Assembly (NCBI RefSeq): GCF_048544455.1
Contig: NC_133538.1
Location: forward strand, 148,123,922-148,187,921
Length of the DNA: 64,000 nt
DNA from: Silene latifolia
Lineage: Eukaryota > Streptophyta > Magnoliopsida > Caryophyllales > Caryophyllaceae
Direction: 5' to 3'
The translations under genes were made by a program, and so were the position numbers. Positions 9,804 through 22,269 of this stretch are shown piece by piece (within the stretch, counting starts at the first letter, position 1; each line of letters starts with the position of its first letter). The notes beneath the pieces are model-generated. The model searched no databases and had not been told where the DNA came from. It saw nothing but the letters and a program-made list of their open reading frames with translations.

Positions 9804-11775
9804 TAGGCCACGAAATTATTTTATATGATTTTCATAAATTGATTAAAACAAAAAAAATTTCGGCTGAATGATTTTTTTTTTTTTTTTTTTTTTTGCCGAG
9901 AGGATTTTTTTTGCTTTTGATGTTTTGTTTCCATTTTGATTTATTGATATTGTTGTTTTAATATGTTAAGATGATAATATGATAAATTTGTAGATGTTTT
10001 GATTTAATAAGAATCAAATTGAAATGTAAATGGAAATTGTTTTGATATGATGATGTTCATTTGTTTTGCTATATAGTTTTGGCATACATGATGTTAAATT
10101 ATTGTTTAGAATCATGATTCATTAAGTTTAATAATGTTCAAATCAATTGTGATGAATCAAATATTCAGATAATCGATTTAATCATAATTTAGATATTCAT
10201 TTTAAGAGGTTAAATTGAATCATCTAGTTTGGATCTTTGTTTAAATTAAACATTGATGATTATGCCAATATTATTATAGTAGCAACATTAAAAAAATTTG
10301 TTCACATAAAAGTTTTTTTTTCGAGTATAGAAAAAAAAAATGTTTTTTTTTTCGGATTTTTGGGCTAAATGCCGAGAGCAGAAGAAAAAAACGACTGGAT
10401 GCCGAGAGCAAATAATTTTTTTTTTTTTTTGTTTTTGTTTGTGTTTTTGGCCAATTATTATCATACATTATATCTATAATGTATGATTGTTTGTTGTGAA
10501 AAAGTTCACAAATTGTAGATACCCAATTATTTTAAAGTGGTTTAAAATAATGTTAGATTAATTCATATTACAAGTTAATATGTATTAAAGATTGGAATTA
10601 TTGTGACTAATTGAGGAATTGTCACATAATTTTGATCATTTTAAAATAGGTAGTTTGGATAAATTACTCTACATAATTAAGGAATTATGTCTTGAATGAT
10701 TAATTTATTGTTGATGCATTTTATTTAGTTGTATGAATTGTTGAATGGTTTATTTACGTATTTTTGCAATCGGTTGTAATTTTGTATTACCTAGTGTGGC
10801 CTTAGTTGATTATGTTTTCGTAATGATGGAAACATAGTCTTGATGTAATTTTGAGATCTCGAATCTCCTTTGGTTTTCTTTAGTATTATGTTTTTGGAAA
10901 CTAGAATGTAAATAGATTTATTTTGTAATTTTTATTGTAATTTTGAGAAGACTAAAGATGGAGATTGGATTGCTCACTCCCGCTACATGGACCAAGATGG
11001 AACATCAAGACAAGCTTCTCGGGTCCTAGGAAGGATTCCAAAGTTGTATTTATGTTCATTTTGGTAGATAGGCCACACTAGGACTTTATTTTTGTTTTAC
11101 GTTTTTCCATTCTCATTGCTTTTCTTCGCATGATAGTTAGTGCATCATATTCCGCCTAAACCAAACCACCTACTTATATGCATGAAAATTGACTCATATA
11201 GTTTGAATGTTAGTTATCATGGACATAAAGATGTCACACTATTTTAAGCCATCATCTTAGTTTATTCATTCTCGCATGCTAGATATTAGTTCACTTAAAA
11301 TGAATTAAAATAAAGTTGATGGGATCTTCCTCTAAAACTAAAATTGAGACTAGTCTTTATAGGCCAAACAACTATGAATCCCTTCTTCGTCGGTAGGCAT
11401 ATAGGACCTTACTCTCCATATGACCCCTTCTACGTTGGGTAAGTAGTTTGTGTTGACTTATTTTACCTCAACATTATAATCCGAAGAGTTTCTCGAGATT
11501 ATGATGGACTATAGATAGAATTTACAGAAATTTATCAACCAAGAATTCTAAAAGTAGAATTAGCCAAGAGGTTGGCTTATCAATTTACAGATAATTGAGT
11601 CTTGGGATCATTTATATAATTATTTAGGGAGGTCAATTATATAAATGCTTCAGTCTTCTCATTATAACAGTTTTGCATTAGACTTAAATCATAACGATGA
11701 GTATGCTTATTATATTTTTCTTCTTCTTTTCGCAGTGTAGAATTCGTTTTATATTGATAATACTGCTTACAACAA
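9804..11775 (+). other. Long untranslated leader of the copia element
   Basis: Nearly 2 kb lie between the primer site and the Gag start. It is AT-rich with several T-runs (about 9868-9892, 10310-10350 and 10420-10432), and GCCGAGAG recurs at about 9894, 10370 and 10400. No ORF of significance is seen. Packaging or dimerisation signals would be expected here, but none can be recognised from sequence alone. Confidence 0.7.
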
Positions 11776-12939
11776 ATGGCTAGAAATAATTATATCCCTA
11801 TGCCAAGTGCCACACTTGCACGCGAGTCTTGGCTCAAAACTTTCATGGACCACATGAATTAGTCCACACGACTGAAGAATGACGGATCCAACTTTGCGGA
11901 CTGGGAGGCATCATTACGGAATGCTGCCATAGCTGACGGTAAGCTCAAGTAGTTGACTGAGCCAATACCGCCAAACCCCGGCCCCAATGCAAGAGCTAAC
12001 GTGTCACTTGCTTATAGTGACAACGTCATGGAAGCTGGTGCGATAAAGAACGTACTCATTTTTGCAATGGAAACCAATTTGCAAAGACGTTTCATTGCCC
12101 AAGGTATAAATAAGATTTTCACCACGCTCACTAATGAGTTCTCAAAAGCACCGAGAATCGTTACTTATGAGCATACCTGTCGCTTCTTTGATGCGAAACT
12201 CCAGAAGGGCCAACCGGTTAGCCCACACATTCTTAATATGATTGAGAATGTCGAGAAACTGGAGGCACTTGATTGCAAAATCAGTGAGAGTATAGTCATT
12301 GACCGTATGCTTCATTCACTTCATGATGGTTTTGCCCTCTTCAGGGCAAATTACTACATGAATGACATGAAGAAAAGTCCTCATGAGCTACACTCACTTC
12401 TCGTACAGACCGAGAAGGATATAAAATTGAGTGGGAGCATGAAGCAAGATGTTCTCATGATTTCCAACAAGAATAAGGGTAAGGGCAAAGCTCACGGCGA
12501 CCTAACTGTAGGAAAGACAAAGTTTAAGAAGTCAGGAAACGGTAAGAGTGGGCCTGGTGAGACTTGTGGCTCACAAGGCAAGGCAAAGAGCAAGGGCGGT
12601 GACGTTCAGTGCCACCATTGTCACAAGACTGGGCATTGGAGGAGGAATTGTCCCGTGTACCGTGAGGATATAAAAGCAAGCCGCGTCACTCCTGTTGGTA
12701 TGTCATCTTATATTCATATGATTGAGATTAACCATGCAAGTTTCGGAACTTGGGTACTTGATACTGGTTGTGGTTGTCATCTGTGTAATCATTTGCAGGG
12801 CCTAAAAAACATCACACCCCTCGCAAAGGGTGATGTGGACCTGCGAGTCGGGAATGGAGCAAGATTTGCTGCAGTCTCAATGGAAACATACGTAATACAG
12901 CTCCCGAGTGGTTTTGAGTTATATTTATATAACTGTTAC
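11776..12939 (+). pseudogene. Copia Gag and start of protease
   Basis: The frame starts at the ATG at 11776 (MARNNYIPMPSATLAR) and runs in one frame to the insertion of element A, with stops at 11860-11862 and 11950-11952. It contains the copia-type Gag core (UBN2 family; ENVEKLEALDCKISESIVID, then HELHSLLVQTEKDIKLSGSM), a Lys/Gly-rich linker, and a zinc knuckle CHHCHKTGHWRRNC (CX2CX4HX4C). It ends with the protease active site WVLDTGCGCHLC, whose DTG triad is intact. Element A interrupts it a few dozen codons after the active site, and the frame resumes at 24050. Gag assembles the particle; the protease would have released the mature proteins. Confidence 0.92.
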
Positions 12940-14720
12940 TGGTCGGACTCTCGAGGAGGTTTAGTTTTCGGTACTTGTCGTTAGGAGCACCTAGACCAAA
13001 ACACAATTTATAAATTCACAAACAACTCTACAATTAGTAAAGAGGCAAGTAAAGGTCGGATCCCAAGGGACGGGAATTGAGATGAGTATTTCTATTGCAA
13101 CTAGTGGTGTCTAAGGGTGTCACAATTTGGGGTTTGAAGTAGAAGATCACTAAACTAAATGGCAATGAAAGTAAACAAGAAAGATGAATTGAAAGGGATG
13201 TAAACAATTGATAAAAGGCACTAGGGTGTCATGGGGTCATAGGGGATTCATGGGAATTGATCACACAAACATATTCTCAAATTATAAGCAAGAAATTATT
13301 GTTGTGATGGATCGAGTTGGTTTATATCTTACAATCCTAGAAAAGTTTGGGTCTCGGAGCTGAATCGATTAGATTGTACAACACCTACAAGTCGACTTAA
13401 TCTTCCCTACTCAACTATATGCATGGTCTAATGAGACTCGAGTTAGTTTATGTCTTACAAGTCTCATTGAAAAGATAGGTGATGGGTAAAAAAATGCAAG
13501 GATTCATAGGCTCGCATTTCATCAAACATAACATGTGCATAAGTTGAGATCACAACAAGCAAACAAATAAACTATGAAAGCATATTAATTTAAGCATGAA
13601 TCATTCCCCATGTTGGTTTCTCCTAATTACCCATTAACCCTAGCTAAGGAAACTACTCACTCATTATCATGTTGAACATGCTAGCAAGGTTGTCAATCAT
13701 ACCAACAAAGTAAAACATGATGAATTAATGAAAGTGATTAACAATAATTAAAAAGGGATTAAGAGAATTATACCTACTAATGATTCCAATAATAAAGCAA
13801 AGAATAATAGAAGTACTTGATGATAGATTGGAAGGTTATCAATCTCCCAATAATAACCCAAATAATCTTCAATTACCCAAAACAAAGGATGAACAAGAGA
13901 GAGATTAAGGAAATGAAACTTGTATTAAAACTTGATTAAATGTTGATTACAAGATTAAAGAGAGATTTGATTGATATTAACTACACTAGAGATTTCTAAG
14001 AAGTACATGATCTTCTAATTAGCCTAATGGGTTATTTATAGTGGGGATTAGTTATATAGATTAGGGTTTACTAAGGGCTTAAATGACGATTAAGTCCTTG
14101 AAGAATCGCCGGTCTCTAGGGAGACTCCGGTCTCCTTTTCGCCGGTCTTAGAAAAATATGTGCATCATTCCTTGAAGTATGTAGAAGACGAAATAGCTGT
14201 TAGGGAATCCGGGCGTCCAGGGCACGGGACGGGCGGATTTGGGTGATTCTGGACGGGCGTCCAGATGGGGAAGACGGGCGGATTTTGGGTGTTTTGGATG
14301 GGTGTCCACAGGGGGAAGACGCTCGGATTGTGGCTGCTGGACGGGCGTCTTGTGGACAATCCGCTCGGATTGTCTTACAGCTTCTTTCTTTCTTCTTTTC
14401 TTCCTTTTTTCTTCATAAAATCCTTTAGGATTTCCTCGGGGATGCAAGGATCTTTTCTCATCATTACCCATCTACTATAGTATGTACAAAGACCTTCTAA
14501 TCTTGTCTTCTCTTTGATGCTTGGTCATTGAATTCAATCAATTTAGCCTCATTTTGCCATGAAAATGCAAGGTTTGCACTCCTTTCCTACCAAGGACACA
14601 AAACCTCAAAGAATATGCAAAACAAAGGACTAAAGACAACAAATGACCCAAATATGCACTAAAAAGCATGGGAACAAAGCTAATTCGGGGACTAAATATG
14701 CTCTAATTATGGTCACATCA
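12940..14720 (-). repeat. 3' LTR of element A
   Basis: On the minus strand it begins TGATGTGACCATAATTAGAG and ends GAGTCCGACCA. The first 320 bases from the plus-strand side differ from the other LTR by about ten substitutions and one 10-base indel, so the LTRs have diverged by a few percent. It contains a CTATAAATA box (around 14034-14042, minus strand) and an array of GACGGGCG/GACGCTCG motifs at 14210-14370. Confidence 0.93.
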
Positions 14721-14740
14721 AATATCCCCAAACCGAACCT
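14721..14740 (-). promoter_or_regulatory. Polypurine tract of element A
   Basis: On the minus strand AGGTTCGGTTTGGGGATATT directly precedes the 3' LTR. The same 20 bases precede the 3' LTRs of elements B and D, so this is the plus-strand primer site shared by the group. Confidence 0.88.
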
Positions 14741-16690
14741 TTGCTCGTCCCGAGTAAAGAGGTGACAAAGACTAGGACCATTATTTAAACTAACCTAATA
14801 GCATAGCCGATATGAGACAATTAGCGGGTCTCACTCCGCCCCTTCAACTCACAATAAGACAACCATGAGGTAGGATGCCTTCTTGCAAGGCAAGGTGGGT
14901 CTTGCCAAAATGGCGACACATCCAAACATTAAGCACACAAAATCAAGTAATGGATGCATCTACGAAAGAATAGCCACTTTCCTCATCTAAGTGGCGGAAA
15001 TTATCTACAAGGGAAGCAATTCAAAGGTACACACTTCTTCATAGATGCAATTTCTTCAAACTACTAAGCCAAGAAGGATAACAATAAATCACCTCCAAAT
15101 TGTGTCAAGCTAGGGTACCTTTGTCCTTAATCGTTAAATGCTTTTGTCAAGAGTAGACTCCCTATGGCGTTAGAAACACTGGAGGATCGCGGAATTCCCC
15201 CTCTTGCCTAGACAAGAAGAAGGGTCGTCCCCTCTCTACCATGCACAAAAATGGATACGATGGATAAAGGGATCAATATATATTTGAGTTTCATTTTGGG
15301 AGTTTTCTTTTGTTTTTGTTTTCCCCCCAATTTCTTGTGGCATATAACATTTGAGAACACTTTCTTTTGCCATTTCTTTGATGTTAGGCATTTCAATACT
15401 TGACAACTTTCAACTTTTCTTTGCATTTCTTTTTGAACATTTTCAAAGTCAGCCCATATGTAGCTAGGGTGCCTTATATTTGAAGCTTTAGGAGTTCTAT
15501 TTTTGCTCCTCTTTTCATTTGATGCATTTTGCAAACTTTCTTTCATTTTTCATTTCATTGAACTCAAATCAATTTCTTTTTGTGCCCATTCCTTTTGATG
15601 ACAAAAATGTGGTAGAACATGGATGAATGATAGATGCATGGTTTCAAGGGTCACCTTGGAATAAACGGTAGCCAAGGAGTTATCACACCACAAGGTACTC
15701 TTGACTAGGCCTTAATCCATGGGTAAAATGATACTAGCATGACACATCCTAGGGTGTTTTACAAGTATTCTAACAAGCAAAGTCTTAAGAAGAAAAAGCA
15801 TCTACTAGGGCCTATATACACTTGTCAAGCTTCCCAAGTAGACGGTTTCGCAAAATTTTCTAACATGCAACTACATGCCATGATGCAACTAGCATATATA
15901 CATCCTAATGCAAATGATTCTACCAACTAATATGCCATATAAACTAAATGCAAGTCCTAAATTCACATTGTTATACCGCATCAATAAAAAAAAAGCCACA
16001 TAGTCATTAACATAAAGAGGAAAAAGGAGATTGGAAAGATCATACCATGCGGTCTTCAATATCCCCATGTCTCGGATGTGGCGTAGTCATTCAATGTGAA
16101 CAAGGATAAAGCAAATATTATATATACAACAATATATACAAGTCTACACTACAAAGGAAATGAACTTGTTTTTGGATTTTCAAATTTTTCAAATTTTTTG
16201 GTTTTTTCGAAACTTTTTGATTTTTTTGGGTTTTTTGAATAAAAGTTAAGTTAGAATTCCCCATCCCCACACTAATATGGGCATTGTCCTTAATGGCCAA
16301 AATGATGGGAAACTATGTAAGCATGATGCATGAATTTTACACTAAATGCAAGCTACACTAATCTACACTACATGATGCATGGTTTTTGTTTATGACGGAG
16401 AGCGTAATTTAGATTACCTCCCATTGCGTATGCACGTACTTCCCCAAACCGAGATAGAAATTATTTCTAATGTCCTAAAGTTGGGGTAGTTCATGCACAC
16501 AAGATGCAATGCATGAAACTAAATTGTCATTTTGGATTTTAAAAAGTGGGAACAATGAAATAAGAACACCTCAATGGGGCTGAGGTGTTAATCCTCATGT
16601 TGCTAGGACTCTCCAACTATGATCAAGATAAAAATAAATAAAACAAAGAAAGAATTAGACAAACCTCAAGAGGGTAGGAGCCTCCAAAGC
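14741..16690 (-). other. 3' untranslated region of element A
   Basis: About 1.95 kb lie between ORF1 and the polypurine tract with no ORF of note. Blocks of it are conserved in B (40317-42288) and more weakly in D (44599-46804), including GGAATTCCGCGATCCT (around 15185), a block around 16035-16060 reading GACCGCATGGTATGATC on the minus strand, and TAGTGTGGGGAT (minus strand, 16263-16274). Conservation of non-coding sequence between diverged elements suggests cis-acting RNA or DNA signals (inference). Confidence 0.8.
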
Positions 16691-18274
16691 TTGCTAGTCT
16701 TCCACCATATCATCATTGTCATCATCTTCCTCAATAGAAGTGGACTCATCACCACTCCCCTCTTCACTTCCTTGCTCACTTCCTTCATCACTTTCTTCAT
16801 CATCTTCATTAGCCTCTTCTTCTTCATTTACCTCTTCATCAACAACCTCATCACCAACAACCTCATCATCACCCGGTCTTTCACCCCTAGATGCACTTAC
16901 AAAGAAAACTTCCCTATCCGCCCAACTAGGCAAAGGACATGAAAGTTAAAGTAGTCCTTGCCTAGCTAAATGAATGAGGGGTGGATATTGGGCCAAGTAT
17001 GCATCTTCCCGATCCTTATAAGCTTGTTTGTGCATCTCTTGCATAAGTAGAGTCATGTAGTCATTGCCCACTTCAACACCTTCGGGCTTGAACTCTTGAT
17101 ATTTGAATGGATAGGGTGGTGTGACAATGGAGGAGGAGGGCATTTCAATTTCGCCCCTTTGTTGACGGATGATGTATTCGGCTTCCTTTGAGAGGGGAAG
17201 AAGGTAGTTTGTTCTATGAACACTAAAACGGCATATCTTGGACGGCAAAGTAAAGGATCTAGCATCATTGGTGAGCCACCAATATTTGGTGTCAAGAGGA
17301 TTATGCTTGGCCCACTTGTACTTGTTAATCATGGCATCCATGTCAATGAGATGACCCCCTCTTTTCGCCACATACTTGCTATCCTTGTTGAAATTCGGAT
17401 CAAAGTACTTGGCCAAGAGAGTAACTAGACCTCCATTTACGATAAAAGCGGTGCCTTCCTTTACACAATTAACATTGAGCCATCTTTCCACCAAAAGCCT
17501 TAGAGCATTGTAAGGCTTGGTGAATTCCCTTCCAATATTTAAGGCCGAGTCAAGTAGAACACAATCGAGCTTGGTAAAGTGGTTAGTGTCTTTTCTTGCA
17601 ATGATAGTATTCCCGATGACCTTGTGCCACACTCTAATGCCCGGATGGTGGACTAATAGAGCGCGACAAGCATGAAAGTTCTCGAATTTCTTCCCGGAAA
17701 TCGCCTACCAAAGAGGAGCGGGGTCATATTTTTTGGGCTTCTTATAATAACGAGGGGTATCACTAAGACCTAATGCTTTACTCAAAACATTAAAGGTGAT
17801 GCGCCTATTCACATTGGCAAGGCGAAACTCGATGTATTCCCTAGTCTCTACCTTAGTCACTTTCAATGAACTCAAGAATTCTAAGGTAAGGGAGGGGTAT
17901 GTAAATTCTCTTGTAGTAAACAATTTTCCCAACCCTATGGCTTCAAAGAAGGCTTTTGTTTGCTCTAGGACACCCAATTTGTTCAAGGCATCTTCACATA
18001 TGAATTTGGTGGGTAGAATGGATTTCCTAGCATACTTGGCAAATGTATCCCTATGGGAGTTAGAAATGAAAATTACTTCCGAATAGTTTGATAATTGAGC
18101 AATTTCCGGAGTTGTTGTTGTTGCTTCCAAGGGAGGATTTTGTTGTTGTTGAACTTCCAAGTTTGCACTAGCAACCACCATAGCCATTGAAGCTTTATTT
18201 GCTTGAAGGCATTGTTGCCTTTTTGAGAGTGCCTTTGCCTTGAGTGCCTTTGTTGATCCTTTTGTTCTTGCCAT
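16691..18274 (-). pseudogene. ATHILA ORF1-like protein of element A
   Basis: One frame of about 528 codons begins MARTKGSTKALKAKALSKRQ and has just two stops (17702-17704 and 16943-16945). The N-terminus is basic. A central domain has LPTKFICEDALNKLGVLE, TYPSLTLEFLSSLKV, LVHHPGIRVWHKVIGNT and AFIVNGGLVTLL, as in the family Pfam names ATHILA ORF-1 / plant transposon protein domain, as far as I can judge by eye. The C-terminus is very acidic (runs of E and D, 16694-16840). The gene lies downstream of gag-protease where Athila elements carry their env-like or extra ORF. Its molecular role is not established. No convincing transmembrane helix is seen. Confidence 0.8.
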
Positions 18275-18604
18275 TGATGATTATACCAAGAAAAGATTGA
18301 AAATCATAAATTTCCAATTATACCCAAATCGATTTTAAGATGAAAGGATTTGCCTTTGTATTTCAAAAATCGACTCAAAGGTTGAAGATTTTGGTGCTTG
18401 GATTGATTATTGTTGGAAAATGAGTGATTAATTGTTGTTGAAAGGAAGTTTGGAGTGATTTTGTTGAATTTGGTTGAGAAAATCTTGTTTTTGTGATAGA
18501 GAGGATGAGGGTTTTGGGGTTTTTGGGGTTTTTGGTAGTGTTTTGAATGTATGAATGAAGGAATGAGTGTGGGAGGGGTATTTAAAACCACCCGAAAATT
18601 TCGA

Positions 18605-19012
18605 ACTGTAGAGGGAAGACGAGCGTTTTTCCTTCGGGACGCTCGTATTCTGCCTATTCTGGGTTCAGGAATTCTCGCATAAAGACGAGCGTCTTTTAGC
18701 TGGGACGCTCGGATTCTTCAGTTGTAGGACGGGCGGATTCCAATAAAGACGGGCGGATTCTGTTACAGCGAGTTTTCTGATTTTGCACTGGCAAAAAAGA
18801 CGGGCGTCTTTCTGCAAAGACGAGCGGATTCTTCCAGACGAGCGTCTTCTCTGCTGGGACGCTCAGATTCTTCAACAGTCCCAAATTTTCAATTTTTCAG
18901 TTCAACTGGACGGACGGATTCTGCAACCGACGCCCGGATTCCCTAAAGACGAGCGGATTCCCCTTAAGGACGCTCGGATTCCTCCTAGTCTACCCGGATT
19001 CAGTTCCATCCG
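18605..19012. repeat. Array of GACGAGCG/GACGCTCG motifs in element A
   Basis: About fifteen copies of a 10-14 base motif occur at intervals of about 25 bases, alternating between GACGAGCGTCTT-like, GGACGCTCGGATTC-like and GACGGGCGGATTC-like versions. The array sits between protease and ORF1. The same motifs occur in both LTRs of this element (14210-14370 and 23535-23700) and in the equivalent places of element B. Spacers differ, so this is a cluster of sites rather than a simple satellite. Confidence 0.85.
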
Positions 19013-19106
19013 TGCACTTGCATATCCCGTGTCATTTTCATTCTTCAAATCCAGTGTTCTTCATTGTTGGGGCACTACTAAGGCATGAAAAGCCTAGGCA
19101 ATTGCT

Positions 19107-19118
19107 ATCCCCACACTA
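19107..19118 (-). promoter_or_regulatory. Internal polypurine-like motif, element A (candidate)
   Basis: On the minus strand this reads TAGTGTGGGGAT, and the same 12 bases recur downstream of ORF1 at 16263-16274. Element B has the identical pair (37886-37897 and 40749-40760). The purine-rich core resembles the real polypurine tract (TTTGGGGATATT). It may act as an extra plus-strand priming site; this is inference from sequence and position. Confidence 0.45.
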
Positions 19119-19319
19119 AGCTAAAGCACTACACATCAATAAAATCATTAGTCCATCCCTCACTTCTCTAAAAAATGATAAATATCTTGATCAAAGCATA
19201 AAAATCAAAAAATGACAAAAAATGCAATGTAAGAATTAAAATGCGAGTTATGGAGTTAGAAATATTTACAAATGGTGTTTTGGAGAGGACTCCACCAAAC
19301 TCTCATCCTTAGTGAGATG

Positions 19320-22129
19320 TCATGGGGGCATGTACAAGTTGTTGTTGATGTTGCTCAACACCTTGAAGAAGTAGTCAAAAGCTTGTTCATTGTCATGATA
19401 AAGATCTTCAATAGATCTTTGCCCTTGTTGTCCTTCATGTTGGTCTTTATCGATAGCATTGCCAATATAGGGATTGAAAATCCCTTCAAAATCATCGTCC
19501 CAAAGACCACAAACTTCATCTACTTGGTCACTAAAGATCTCTTGAGTTGATAGAGACAACTCTCCCACTTTCTTGTCTTGGCCAATAAGGCCATCCTCTT
19601 CATTGCTTGACTTTGGTGAGCTTTTCAAGCTCTCTTTGTTACAATTCACTTGCTCTTTGAATGGAGCATCATCAAATTTCTTCTTTCATTGGAATTCCGA
19701 CTTCATCCTATCATCCTTCCGGCTATAATGATCAACCATAAAATATGGCTCATGCAAACGGGGAGCTCTCATGGTCTTGTCAAGATTGAAAGTTATGCTC
19801 TCGTCTCCTACTTCTAGAGTGAGCTCTCCATGCTTCACATCAATCACCGCACCCGCGGTGTGCAAGAAAGGTCTTCCTAGAATGATCGGAATTTTGGGGT
19901 CTTCTTCCATGTCAACAATGACAAAGTCCACCGAGATGAAAAATTTCCCAACTCTTATGGGAACATCTTTCCATATCCCTAATGGTGTCTTCGTCAATCT
20001 ATCGGCCATTTGGAGTGTGATATTGGTGCATTTAAGCTCTCCCATCCCTAACCTTTTACTCACCGAGTACGGCATAACACTCACACAAGCCCCTAGATCA
20101 CATAAGGCTTTGTTGATCGTGGTGTCGCCAATGGTACACGGTATTGAGAAGCTTCCCGGATCTTTAAGTTTTGGAGGTGAACTCCCTTGAAGTATTCCAC
20201 TACTCACCTTAGTGAAGGCGATAGACTCAAGCTTCCGGATCGACTTCTTCTTTGTGAGGATGTCTTTCATGTATTTTGCATAGGCCGACACGTGATTGAT
20301 TAATTCCGTGAAAGGAATCGAGACTTCCAAATTCTTCACAATTTCCATAAATTTTCCAAGTTGGTCATCAAATTTGGGCTTGGCTTGACGACTTGGAAAA
20401 GGAAGTCTAATCACAATGGGCTCCTTCTCCTTGGCCTTGTCTTCATTTTTCTTTGAAACTTCTTCTTTTGATGGTTCTCCATCCTTGGAGTTTTGCACAA
20501 TTTCTTCTTTGTCACTAGCTTCCACAACTTCATCCTCAACTTGCTTCTTCGGTGCTTCATACCTTGTACCACTCCTCAAGTGAATAGCACTAACCGTTTC
20601 ATGTCTTGGGGGATTACTTTGAGGTGGTAATTGCCCCTTTTGTCTTTGTGAGTTTGAAGATGCTAGTTGAGTCAATTGGGTTTCCAACATTTTGGTGTGG
20701 GCTAGGATGTTGTTGATGGTGATTTCCTTTACTTGACTATCTTTTTGCATTTGAGTGAAAAACTTTTGTTGATTCTTTTGCATTTGGAGGACCGCTTTTT
20801 GAACATCAAAACCTTGGTCATTTTTTTGATTGTATGGAGTTTGATTTTGGAAACCTTGGTTTTGGTTGTAAAGGGTCTTTGATTTTGGTTTCTCATGGGA
20901 GGTGGGGTGTATGTTGGTTGAGGGTTTTGAACATTTTGGCTTTTGTATGAGAGATTTGGGTGGAATTTGGTGTTTTCATTGTAATAGTTGGAATAAGGGG
21001 TACCACTTTTGTATGCTTGAAAAGCATTTACTTGTTCATTTGTTCCCCTACATTCACTTTGGTCATGTCCCAAAGTTCCACAATTCTCACATATCCCACT
21101 TGGGATTGATGAAGATGCCGTCATGACATTAACATGATGCTTTGGTGATTTTGAGGCTTCTTCAAGTCTAGCCATAGCTTTTTCAAACTTCAAATTGATG
21201 GTAACAATATGAGCACTAAGTTGAGCACCCGATTGAGTAATAGAGTCCACTTCATGCTTTCCTCCTCTAGTCGCCTTGCGAGGTCTACTATATTGTGAAT
21301 TATGGACCGCCATTTCCTCAATATTGTTCCAAGTTTGATTGTCATCAACTTCGGTGAACATTCCATTTGATCCCTTGTTGAGAATGTTTCTTGAGTCTTC
21401 ATAAAGACTGTTCCAAAATTGTTGTACCAAGAACCACTCGCTAAGTCCATGGTGAGGACATGAGCGACAAATTCCCTTGAATCGCTCCCAAGCTTCATAC
21501 AAAGATTCTTCATCTCTTTGCTTAAAGCCCGTAATTTGAGCTCTTAGCATGTTAGTCTTTTCCGGTGGATAGAACTTTTTGTAGAAAGCTTGAGCCAATT
21601 TCTTCCAAGAATCAATTCCGAGAGTAGCCTTATCAAGGCCTTTCAACCATTGTTTCGCGGTGCCAATTAGAGAAAAAGTAAATAAGACCCATCGAATTTG
21701 GTCTTGAGTAACACCGGTTTGAGATATCGCATCACAATAGTCACAAAAAGTCTCCATGTGTGAGTGAGGGTCTTCACTAGGCATCCCCCCAAATTGGCTT
21801 CTTTCGGCTAATTGGATAAATGCGGATTTGGCAATAAAATTTCCGGTTAAGTGTTGTGGTGTAGGAGTAGCATTAGGTAGGTTCTCCTCGGTTGGTACGG
21901 AATGTGATGAAAATTTAGGCATTGTGGGTTGATTTTGTGTTTGGTTTTGTGTTGGGTTCTCCTCACCTTCTCTTGCAAAAGGGTTGATGAACTCAATAGT
22001 GTTTGGTTGAATATCTACAACCTCACCAATACCTCTCAAAGTTCTGCTAGCAAGTCTTCTATTGGTTGTCAAAGTCCTTTCAATTTCGTGATCAAAGGGT
22101 AACAAGTTACCTTGTGATCTTCTAGACAT
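19320..22129 (-). pseudogene. Gag-protease of element A
   Basis: The best start is the ATG at 22127-22129 (MSRRSQGNLLPFDHEIER), matching MPRRSQGN in element B. The gag core has WVLFTFSLIGTAKQWLKGLD and FYPPEKTNMLRAQITGFKQR, followed by a CCHC knuckle CENCGTLGHDQSEC. A frameshift near 20880 moves the rest to another frame. The protease region has KALCDLGACVSVMPYS (a DLGA-type active site) and IPIILGRPFLHTAGAVIDV. An extension after a stop at 19683-19685 ends at 19320 with the Asp/Glu-rich segment VDEVCGLWDDDFEGIFNPYI. No RT follows. In autonomous Athila relatives RT, RNase H and integrase would come next. Confidence 0.9.
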
Positions 22130-22247
22130 GCAAAATATCAAACAACTCGAAAACAATTAGAACAAACCTTGAGGAATTTTACTTCCCCAAGGCAAAGAAA
22201 GACACAACTAATAACAATATAAGAAAATATAAATCAAATTAACACCG

Positions 22248-22265
22248 TCCCCGGCAACGGCGCCA
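22248..22265 (-). promoter_or_regulatory. Primer binding site for tRNA-Asp, element A
   Basis: On the minus strand TGGCGCCGTTGCCGGGGA begins 4 bases after the 5' LTR. It equals the complement of the 3' end of plant tRNA-Asp including CCA, as known for Athila-type elements. Confidence 0.9.
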
Positions 22266-22269
22266 TTTT

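Noticed and set aside
10274-10468. Lys/Phe-rich minus-strand frame in the copia leader
   Set aside because: It is caused by T-runs in an untranslated leader.
16716-16949. Ser-rich plus-strand open frame
   Set aside because: It is the antisense reading of the acidic tail of ORF1 in element A.
22248-22265. tRNA-Asp gene
   Set aside because: Only the last 18 bases of the tRNA complement are present, next to an LTR. It is a primer binding site; the same holds for 34739-34756 and 49280-49297.
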